From Bacteroidota bacterium (lineage in GTDB: Bacteria; Bacteroidota; Ignavibacteria; UBA10030; BY39): a stretch of 49,025 bases of DNA. Shown one piece after another: positions 42,651 through 49,025 of the stretch (position 1 is its first letter; every line of letters begins with the position of its first letter). Made by a program: the position numbers and the translations under genes. The notes beneath the pieces are model-generated. The model was not told the origin of the DNA, searched no databases, and saw only the letters and a list, made by a program, of their open reading frames with translations. The stretch is taken from the NCBI GenBank assembly GCA_030017895.1, contig JASEGV010000015.1, positions 1 to 49,025 on the forward strand, in the 5' to 3' direction.

Positions 42651-44978
42651 ATGAAAAATTTTAAACCTTCCTCACTTTTCTTTTCTTTAATTTTAACAAT
42701 ATTATTTATCCTTCCTTCCCAAACCCAACCGCTTCGCCAATGGGTGGCGCATTATAATGGACCAGCGAATTCATCGGATGTTGTTACTTCAATGGTCGTA
42801 GATGATTCCGGCAGCATCATAGTAACAGGTTGGAGTAACGGAGTAGGTACAGGGGCTGATATAGCGACCATCAAGTACAACGCTGATGGGGTTACACAAT
42901 GGATACAAAGATACAACGGCAGTGGTGCCGGAGAAGATAAACCGGTAAAAGTTGTCGTTGACAGCGCAGAAAATGTTTATGTAACAGGGTGGAGTAATGG
43001 AACCGGTTTGGATATTGTTACCATTAAGTACGACAAAGCAGGTGTACAACAATGGTTAGTAAAATATATTGGAACAGGGGACGACAAACCTTCTTCGATC
43101 CAGGTCGATGATTCGATGAATGTCTATGTTACAGGCTCAACTGTCGTATCAGGTTCAGGGCTTGATATTGTTACTTTAAAATATAACAGTGCTGGTATTC
43201 TGATTTGGTCGAAGACTTATAACGGTCCGGGTAATGGTAACGATTATCCTGTTTATTTAAAGTTGGAAGATTATAATTATTGTTACATCGGTGGTGTTGC
43301 CAAAGAAACCGATAATGACTTCTTAGTTATTAAATATAATTCAAAGACGAGCGATATTGTTTGGACCAGGTTGTTCAAGCGAACGACCGGTGCAGAGGAT
43401 ATTTTAAAAGCAATGGTTTGGAGAGATGCTGATGAATTGTATCTGACCGGGACGACTAATACCGGTACAGGAAATGATATCCTGACAATGAAAGTAAATG
43501 GTATCACTGGAGACACAGTTTGGACGCATGTTTACAACGGAACAGCATCGGGTGATGACGTCCCGTTCGGAATTGCCTTGCATAGCAACTCTCGAGTTTA
43601 CATTACCGGTCGGTCAGTTGCTTTCGGTTCTTATTACGATATCATAACTTTACGATATGACCAGAGTGATGGGGATTTAATTTTTGAAACTCATTACAAC
43701 GGTCCCGCAAATGATGAGGATGTCGGTTATGCTATTTTGGGTGGAGGCTCTCCGCACATTGTTGGCTCAAGTTTCGGTATAAATTCAGGTAGAGATATTG
43801 TGTTTTTAGAAGTGAAAGCCGATGGCGATATCCGTTGGAAATTAAGATACAACGGCATTATGAGCAACGATGACGTTGCAGTGGCATTAGATTATTATAA
43901 AGATACATACTACATCGCGGGGAGTACATTAATGAAGAAAGGAACTCCTGATTTTCTCTTGATAAAGTATGTGAAAGATGATTTGATGAAATACCGGACA
44001 ATTACACAGAATGATTTACTTCTAAAAGGAGTCAGCTTAAAGCCTTATAATTCAACCGGTAATTTTGGTAACCTTCGCGACTCAGCATTCGCAAGAGCAT
44101 TCCCGAAAATAAAGAAATATTATGCCGGTGCACCTGGCGGTATGGTACTCGGTATCGCACGAGCAGATAGCCCGAACATCTGTGGATGGATACGCTTTAA
44201 ATCTGGAAAAGATTTAATGAAATTTGTTCCGCATACAGGTAGTCCTCGTGGTTTTGATATTGCTAAAGGTGTACCGTTCTTCAAAGAGCTTAAGGGTGCA
44301 AAATTGGCTGACCATAACAATAAATTAGCCGGAGAGCTTGCAACACTGAAAATAAATATCGGAGCCAGTGATGCTGAAATTACTCCAATCGGTTTAGGAG
44401 ATCTAATCTTCAACAATGGTGATACAAGTTATCATTATAATGGATATACGGTACGTCAATTAGCTCTGGTCGTAGATAACTTTTTATCATACTATCGAAA
44501 CTACAGCGGCGTCGATTGGGCACGGTTCGATACAATGTTAACTAAGATCAATAGTGCGTTTTCTGGACCTTATGCACAGGTCAGTCAGTCGCCATTTATG
44601 GTTTCGGGTGTGGCACTTTTGGATACGATTCCATTCCTACAAAAAAATCCTTTAGCTATTCAAATGCGTTTAGAATTTAAACCCGAGATGCTCGACGAAA
44701 CTCCAAACGAGTTTGCATTATATCAAAATTATCCCAATCCCTTCAACCCATCGACTACAATTAAATTTACGCTGCCAAGCGCTTCTTTGGTAACAGTGAA
44801 AATTTATGATATTCTAGGACGCGAGGTTGCAACATTACTCGAACAAGAAGAATTAGACGAAGGGGAACAGTCAATCGATTTCTTTGCCGATAATTTATCT
44901 TCTGGAATTTACTTTTGCAGACTTGTAGTGAATAAAGGAGAATTTCAGCAAATTAAAAAAATGATTCTGATGAAATAA
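42651..44978 (+). CDS. Secreted SBBP-repeat beta-propeller protein with type IX sorting domain
   Basis: Cell-surface or secreted protein, 775 residues from ATG 42651, eight bases after AAAGGAG (42636-42642). The signal peptide is SLFFSLILTILFILPS. Residues about 25-440 hold eight or so copies of an SBBP-type repeat (DSGSIIVTGWSNGVGTGADI, DSAENVYVTGWSNGTGLDIV, DSMNVYVTGSTVVSGSGLDI), each predicted to form one propeller blade. A linker domain follows, then the type IX sorting domain: YQNYPNPFNPSTTIKFTLP, VKIYDILGREVATLL, GIYFCRLVVNKGEF. Export through the type IX system is a strong inference from this tail. Single-gene unit. Confidence 0.92.
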   Translation: MKNFKPSSLFFSLILTILFILPSQTQPLRQWVAHYNGPANSSDVVTSMVVDDSGSIIVTGWSNGVGTGADIATIKYNADGVTQWIQRYNGSGAGEDKPVKVVVDSAENVYVTGWSNGTGLDIVTIKYDKAGVQQWLVKYIGTGDDKPSSIQVDDSMNVYVTGSTVVSGSGLDIVTLKYNSAGILIWSKTYNGPGNGNDYPVYLKLEDYNYCYIGGVAKETDNDFLVIKYNSKTSDIVWTRLFKRTTGAEDILKAMVWRDADELYLTGTTNTGTGNDILTMKVNGITGDTVWTHVYNGTASGDDVPFGIALHSNSRVYITGRSVAFGSYYDIITLRYDQSDGDLIFETHYNGPANDEDVGYAILGGGSPHIVGSSFGINSGRDIVFLEVKADGDIRWKLRYNGIMSNDDVAVALDYYKDTYYIAGSTLMKKGTPDFLLIKYVKDDLMKYRTITQNDLLLKGVSLKPYNSTGNFGNLRDSAFARAFPKIKKYYAGAPGGMVLGIARADSPNICGWIRFKSGKDLMKFVPHTGSPRGFDIAKGVPFFKELKGAKLADHNNKLAGELATLKINIGASDAEITPIGLGDLIFNNGDTSYHYNGYTVRQLALVVDNFLSYYRNYSGVDWARFDTMLTKINSAFSGPYAQVSQSPFMVSGVALLDTIPFLQKNPLAIQMRLEFKPEMLDETPNEFALYQNYPNPFNPSTTIKFTLPSASLVTVKIYDILGREVATLLEQEELDEGEQSIDFFADNLSSGIYFCRLVVNKGEFQQIKKMILMK

Positions 44979-44996
44979 TTTTATTAAAATAGCATT

Positions 44997-47900
44997 ATGA
45001 CAGAATCTTACAACCGCATAAAACAATTAACCGAGCAATTCAAATCTCAGGAAGCCGCCTATCTTTCTCCGGGATATCAGGAATCGCAGGTCCGGCAGGA
45101 TTTTATTGATAAGTTATTTACTGCTCTCGGTTGGGATGTTACGCATGAAGTTCAAAAGAATCCTTACGAGCAGGAAGTAAAGATTGAAAATAAAGTTAAC
45201 ACATCCGGCTCGCAGCGGCGGGCTGACTATGCTTTTTTTACAGCACCTAACTTTCGCGATGTTAAATTTTTTGTTGAAGCAAAGAAACCATCAAGAAGCA
45301 TATCGAATCCCAACGACTATTACCAGACAATACGTTACGGATGGAATTCCAAAACACCTATAGCTGTGCTTACAGATTTTGAGGAATTTCATATACTCGA
45401 CTGCCGGTTTAAGCCCGATATAAAAACCGCACTCGACAGAAAGCTTGAGGTTTTCCATTATACCGATTTTGAGGATGAAGAGAAATTCAAAAGAATTTAT
45501 TATCTGTTCAGTCGCGTTGAGGTAGCTAATGGATCGATAGATAAGTATGCCGGTGCCTTGCCTAAGCCGCGTGCAAAGGCAGCAGAAAGAGGAATGTTCA
45601 AAGCCGAATACAAGGCTGTCGATGAGGCTTTCCTTGAAGCATTAGACGGATACCGCGAACAGCTTGCCCGTGCATTCAAAAATAAAAACCAGAATTTAGA
45701 AGGTGAGGAACTAACCGAAGCCGTTCAGCGCACAATTGACCGACTTGTGTTTATAAGATTTTTAGAGGATAAGTCGATTGAGGAACCGGCTATTGTCGCG
45801 ATAAAAGATAAACCCGCCGTGTGGGAAGCATTCGCATCTTTATGCAAACGACTTGAGCCGAAATACAACGGACTTGTTTTTAAGCCGCACAGGATTATTG
45901 ACAGTCCGGAGTTTAACCCTCCCGATAGTAAAATGTTTGCAGATATATGCAGCGAGCTTGCCGACCCAACCTCGCCTTATGATTTCGATAAAATACCGAT
46001 TTCAATTTTAGGCAGTATATACGAACGTTTCTTGGGTAAGGTTGTTAGCACTACCGATAAGCGTGCAAAGGTAATTGAGAAACCTGAAGTGCGCAAAGCC
46101 GGAGGTGTATATTATACGCCTGAATATATTGTACGGTACATTGTGAATGAGACTGTGGGGAAGCTGCTGTATGAAAAAAAGGGTATAGGAATTAGGGGCG
46201 AGGGTATAGGGGTTCAGGGATTAGAGATCATGAAAGGAGAATATGATGGCATTAAAAACTTACAAGGAATTGGAAGTATGGAAGCGGGCGATGTCGTTAG
46301 TGGAAGAAATTTACAAGTTGACGACGTTGCTTCCCAAAGAGGAGCAATACGGATTGAAGAGCCAGATGCAACGAGCAGCGGTCTCAATTCCGGCGAACAT
46401 AGCGGAGGGATACGGGCGGACGAATCGGAAGGAATACCTTCTGTTCCTGTCATACGCACGGGCATCGTTAATGGAATTGGAAACACATTTGGAAATAGCG
46501 CTGCGGGTTATTCCACTGAAGCAGGATCAAACATCACTGGCAATATCGTTGATGGAAGAAGTGGGAAAGATGCTCACGCGCCTAATACAATCCCTCAAAG
46601 CCCACTAAACCCTAATCCCTACACCCTAACCCCTAAGCTTACTCCCAAGCAAGTAGAAGATTTAAAGATAATAGATATTGCCTGCGGTTCAGGCTCGTTC
46701 CTCATTGAAGTGTATAGCCAGTTGTTAGATTACCATACAAAGTATTACAACGAGTTTCCAGAGAAAGCAAAGAAGGGCGATGTTGAAACACGCGAGGGCA
46801 AAATTGTATTATCGCTAAAAAAGCGACAGGAGATTTTAACAAACAATATTTACGGTGTTGATATAGATTTTCAGGCGACTGAAGTTACACAGCTTTCGCT
46901 TTATTTAAAACTGCTTGAAGATGTAACGATGAACGATGCTTTCCAATACAGTTTGCTGAAGGAGAAGATACTTCCCGATTTGAGGAATAATATTGTTTGC
47001 GGCAACTCGCTAATCGGTCGCGAGATACTCGAAGGCAAACTATTTGACGACGAAGCCGAGCATACACTAAAGCCGATGAACTTTGAGGATGCGTTTCCTG
47101 AAATAATGAATCCTTCGACACGCTCAGGAGGCGGCTTCGATGTGGTGGTGGGAAATCCACCATATAGAGTAATTGGAAAAGAGGATGCCGAAAGTCATAT
47201 AACTGGGTATTTACAATCAAAATATTCTTCATTTCAATACAAAGCTGATTTGTATCACCTGTTCATTGAAAGATCAGTCAGCTTACTGAAGGCTAATGGG
47301 ATGTTAGGATACATCACCCCGAATACTTGGTTTACTCTACAGTTCACAAAAAATTTGCGTAGTTTAGTATTGAACAATTCTTTGGTTCAGAAACTTCTTA
47401 TATTTAACCATAAAGTTTTTGGAGACGCAAATGTTGATACAGCCATAACTGTGTTAAGGAAAGGTACGAAAAGGGAAAATACTGACAAAGTTCAGGTTTG
47501 GTCATTTCCAAAGGTCTTCTCTCCTGAACTGATTTCAACAATGACACCACAAAGATTCTCTCAATTAAAATGGCAAAAAGATGAGCCGTATCGATTTGAA
47601 ACGAGAGTATCATTTCAGTTAGAACAATTGCTTTCAAAAATTAAATCTCAGAGTAAAGAACTTGGAGTTATTGCACGTGCTTCACTTGGAACCCAGGCAT
47701 ACAATAGTGGTAAACATACGAAAGAACAGATTGTTAAGCGTGTGTTCCATGCTTCAAAAAAGCTAAGTGACGAGTATCTACCAGAAATCGCTGGAAGTGA
47801 TGTTGGCAGATATAGCTTACAGTGGCAGAAAAAAGAATACATCAGATATGGTCCGTGGTTGCACGATTATAGAACTATGGAATGGCTTAGCGGTCAGAGA

Positions 47901-48380
47901 TTATTGATTAGAGAAATTACGGGAAAAGGTATCTACAAGATTTGTGCAACCTACCTTGAAGATACTTACTGCAATTATAAAACTATTCTAAATGTCATTT
48001 ACCGAGAAGATAGAACATTTTCTATGAAATTCTTGTTGGGCGTTTTGGACTCACGTTTGATTTCTTTTATTTATCCACTTGTATCCAATAAAATTGTGAA
48101 GGATAATTTTCCTCGTTTGTCTGTCGGTGACTTAAGACTTATTCCCATCCGCACAATCAACTTTGAGGATGCGGCGGACAAAGCCCGTCACGATAATATT
48201 ATAAAGCTTGTAGAGCAAATGTTAGATGCAAAAGCTAAGTTAGCCAATGCCAAAACAGAATCGGAAACCAACCGGTTTGAAATGCTTTGTAAAACCTTAG
48301 ACCGCCAGATAGACGAGGCAGTCTATGAGCTATACGGTTTAACGGAGGAAGAGATAAGGATTGTGGAAGTGGGGAAATAA
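44997..48380 (+). CDS. Type IIG-like restriction-modification protein carrying an in-frame IVS-element insertion
   Basis: 1127-residue fused restriction endonuclease and DNA methyltransferase. The N-terminal nuclease domain has a PD-(D/E)xK pattern (D77 in RRADYAFF, E94 and K96 in FFVEAKK). A helical linker leads to the N6-adenine methyltransferase: GGVYYTPEYIVRYIV (about 370-385), motif I ACGSGSF at 562-568, VYGVDID-type motif (YGVDIDFQATEV) and NPPY at 720-723. The target-recognition region fills residues 800-1127. Between LLYEKK and KLTPKQVEDLK, about 150 residues (396-546; GIGIRGEGIGVQG, NSGEHSGGIRADE) are low-complexity and unlike the family, because they are read through a foreign element. 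Without them the enzyme would be about 975 residues. No separate specificity gene is nearby. Confidence 0.9.
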   Translation: MTESYNRIKQLTEQFKSQEAAYLSPGYQESQVRQDFIDKLFTALGWDVTHEVQKNPYEQEVKIENKVNTSGSQRRADYAFFTAPNFRDVKFFVEAKKPSRSISNPNDYYQTIRYGWNSKTPIAVLTDFEEFHILDCRFKPDIKTALDRKLEVFHYTDFEDEEKFKRIYYLFSRVEVANGSIDKYAGALPKPRAKAAERGMFKAEYKAVDEAFLEALDGYREQLARAFKNKNQNLEGEELTEAVQRTIDRLVFIRFLEDKSIEEPAIVAIKDKPAVWEAFASLCKRLEPKYNGLVFKPHRIIDSPEFNPPDSKMFADICSELADPTSPYDFDKIPISILGSIYERFLGKVVSTTDKRAKVIEKPEVRKAGGVYYTPEYIVRYIVNETVGKLLYEKKGIGIRGEGIGVQGLEIMKGEYDGIKNLQGIGSMEAGDVVSGRNLQVDDVASQRGAIRIEEPDATSSGLNSGEHSGGIRADESEGIPSVPVIRTGIVNGIGNTFGNSAAGYSTEAGSNITGNIVDGRSGKDAHAPNTIPQSPLNPNPYTLTPKLTPKQVEDLKIIDIACGSGSFLIEVYSQLLDYHTKYYNEFPEKAKKGDVETREGKIVLSLKKRQEILTNNIYGVDIDFQATEVTQLSLYLKLLEDVTMNDAFQYSLLKEKILPDLRNNIVCGNSLIGREILEGKLFDDEAEHTLKPMNFEDAFPEIMNPSTRSGGGFDVVVGNPPYRVIGKEDAESHITGYLQSKYSSFQYKADLYHLFIERSVSLLKANGMLGYITPNTWFTLQFTKNLRSLVLNNSLVQKLLIFNHKVFGDANVDTAITVLRKGTKRENTDKVQVWSFPKVFSPELISTMTPQRFSQLKWQKDEPYRFETRVSFQLEQLLSKIKSQSKELGVIARASLGTQAYNSGKHTKEQIVKRVFHASKKLSDEYLPEIAGSDVGRYSLQWQKKEYIRYGPWLHDYRTMEWLSGQRLLIREITGKGIYKICATYLEDTYCNYKTILNVIYREDRTFSMKFLLGVLDSRLISFIYPLVSNKIVKDNFPRLSVGDLRLIPIRTINFEDAADKARHDNIIKLVEQMLDAKAKLANAKTESETNRFEMLCKTLDRQIDEAVYELYGLTEEEIRIVEVGK
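46181..46640 (+). mobile_element. IVS-like element inside the restriction-modification gene
   Basis: A discrete insert bounded by imperfect inverted repeats: a G-rich left arm at 46191-46224 (TTAGGGG.. and ..AGGGATTAG) and a C-rich right arm at 46605-46637 (CTAAACCC.. and ..CCCCTAAG). They align over 33-34 positions with about five mismatches and one gap. Extra G-rich sequence extends left to 46181. The arms enclose a complete four-helix-bundle gene with its own ribosome binding site. The insert interrupts the host protein between YYTPE and motif I yet keeps its frame. In RNA the arms would form a long stem, as at the base of 23S rRNA intervening sequences. Exact edges are uncertain by a few bases, and I see no clear target-site duplication. 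Confidence 0.75.
46246..46608 (+). CDS. Four-helix-bundle protein of the 23S rRNA intervening-sequence (S23/IVS) family
   Basis: 120-residue protein encoded inside the restriction-modification gene, shifted by one base from the host frame. The family pattern is complete: TYKELEVWKRAMSLVEEIYK, LPKEEQYGLKSQMQRAAVSI, PANIAEGYGRTNRKEYLLFL, ASLMELETHLEIALRV (PF05635/TIGR02436). AAAGGAG at 46233-46239 lies six bases before the ATG at 46246; an ATG at 46243 is the alternative. The stop TAA (46606) lies within the right inverted repeat. Family members occur in rRNA intervening sequences and as free-standing genes, and are related to the Avd accessory protein of diversity-generating retroelements. They bind nucleic acid, but their role in the element is unresolved. 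Confidence 0.9.
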   Translation: MALKTYKELEVWKRAMSLVEEIYKLTTLLPKEEQYGLKSQMQRAAVSIPANIAEGYGRTNRKEYLLFLSYARASLMELETHLEIALRVIPLKQDQTSLAISLMEEVGKMLTRLIQSLKAH

Positions 48381-48390
48381 AATATTGTGA

Positions 48391-48528
48391 TTTCGGCTAA
48401 CGGTCAGGGCTTGCCGCAGTGGCGGATTAAATGCTCGTCACTGTCGCCCAGCACAAAGTTAATTAATTGAACAAATATTTCTTTACGCACTGCACCCGCC
48501 ATTGTCGGCAAGCTATTGTTGGCGGCCG
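48391..48528. repeat. Long imperfect palindrome, attC-like
   Basis: Left arm 48394-48425 and right arm 48496-48528 share GCTTGCCG-(A)CA-(G/A)-TGGCGG in inverted orientation with a few gaps, separated by a ~70-base loop that holds TTAATTGAAC (48463-48472). The outer end TTTCGGCTAAC (48391-48401) is the complement of GTTAGCCGAAA found at 21560-21570. It lies just after the stop codon of the minus-strand gene at 48552, the same position as the 21.4 kb palindrome takes relative to its gene. Confidence 0.6.
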
Positions 48529-48551
48529 TGCTACTGTCTTCACGAAGTCCG

Positions 48552-49025
48552 TCAGATTAATTGTTTTGAGATGCTCTTACAAAGTTCCCAAATTATTCTT
48601 GCGTCACTTTGTTGTATGAAAACTCCGTAAGTTTTTTGTTTGTAAGGATGAATGAAATTTCTGTAATCTCTCAGAACAACACCTAAATCTTTTTCCGTTT
48701 GAGTTATCCATTTTAGTTCGTGTGCAACATCAATATAATTTCTAAGTGTCCATTCGTTAAGAGGCAACGTTTGTCCTTTCGGATTTCTCGGTGCAAGTTT
48801 GGCAGTAAATACAGGTGCTTGCGTTGGCAGCTTATTGATTTTATTAAGCAAAAGGGTTTCAAGTAGTCCACCCATCATCACTACGGCTGCAAGAGGAGCA
48901 TTGCCTTCTACACATTTGATGCATTCGTCCCATCTTGAAGCCAAAATCTTCTGCATATCTAAATCGGCAACAACTTTTGCAAAGTTGGGAATTGTATCAA
49001 CTGTCTTAGTGGCTGGTTTTGCCAC
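48552..49025 (-). CDS. HEPN-like accessory protein, 5' end outside the window
   Basis: The last 157 codons of a minus-strand gene. The GTG at 49025 could be the start, or the gene may continue beyond the edge. The sequence is helical. LAAVVMMGGLLETLLLNKIN followed by VLRDYRNFIHPYKQ resembles HEPN-type proteins in which RNxxxHP/Rx4-6H forms an RNase or nucleotide-modifying site (candidate R and H in DYRNFIHP). I do not recognise the exact family. The position next to a restriction-modification gene and an attC-like palindrome suggests an accessory or defence role; this is an inference. Confidence 0.55.
   Translation of the reverse strand: MAKPATKTVDTIPNFAKVVADLDMQKILASRWDECIKCVEGNAPLAAVVMMGGLLETLLLNKINKLPTQAPVFTAKLAPRNPKGQTLPLNEWTLRNYIDVAHELKWITQTEKDLGVVLRDYRNFIHPYKQKTYGVFIQQSDARIIWELCKSISKQLI

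Noticed and set aside
46214-46486. Minus-strand 90-codon frame within the IVS-like element
   Set aside because: A shadow of the four-helix gene on the opposite strand, with no start signal and a low-complexity product.
46631-46640. AAGCT shared near both edges of the insert as a target-site duplication
   Set aside because: The left copy (46161-46165) lies about 20 bases inside host coding sequence, so the match is probably chance.

Overview
The window looks like a chromosomal segment of an FCB-group bacterium, most likely an Ignavibacteria/Chlorobi-type lineage. The DNA is AT-rich. Secreted proteins are abundant, and one (42651-44978) ends in a type IX secretion sorting domain with the NYPNPFNPST signature common in that group. 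Many genes start with TTG, and several appear to start at near-cognate codons. This placement is inferred from motifs and style; no marker-gene comparison was possible.

Layout. (1) 1-3756: end of an RND efflux adaptor and a complete RND permease. (2) 4015-9594: a secreted Asp-box protein on the minus strand, then a plus-strand run of an NDUFA9-like dehydrogenase, a DedA-type membrane protein, a pseudouridine synthase and a Nudix hydrolase, facing a minus-strand response regulator. (3) 9755-21249: a dense plus-strand housekeeping block: PfkB kinase-mtnA-recO (overlapping ATGA junctions), an HtrA protease, then after a terminator an HNH protein, trpS-scpA-scpB-rluB, an M64 peptidase and an M14 carboxypeptidase. 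(4) 21250-26535: an accessory island, mostly minus strand: a DUF4209/HEPN-like gene broken by one stop codon, a methyltransferase plus GIY-YIG restriction pair, and a small GIY-YIG nuclease whose 3' end is built from palindromic repeats. attC-like palindromes separate some of these genes. (5) 26693-33166: S9 dipeptidyl peptidase, lysC, lysA, a GT-C type membrane protein and a heme-type lipoprotein. (6) 33266-42353: tRNA-Ala(GGC) with downstream hairpins, a YddW-type hydrolase, tryptophanase, small membrane and metalloprotein genes, an SLC13-type transporter, a hemerythrin, a pectate lyase and a decayed esterase. (7) 42421-49025: a mobile-repeat copy, the type IX cargo protein, a large type IIG-like restriction-modification protein, another attC-like palindrome, and a partial HEPN-like gene running off the right edge.

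The most striking object is at about 46181-46640. A complete gene for a four-helix-bundle protein of the 23S rRNA intervening-sequence (S23/IVS) family lies inside the restriction-modification gene, in a different reading frame. It has its own ribosome binding site and is bounded by 33-34 nt G-rich/C-rich imperfect inverted repeats. The host frame stays open through the whole insert, so the element adds about 150 low-complexity residues between the YYTPE segment and the SAM-binding motif instead of killing the host gene. This looks like an IVS-type element living in frame in a protein gene.

Other notable points: two almost identical inverted copies of a small terminal-inverted-repeat element (14092-14186 and 42421-42551), a tryptophanyl-tRNA synthetase with an iron-sulfur-type cysteine pattern, and three genes whose only plausible starts are CTG, CTG and ATC.
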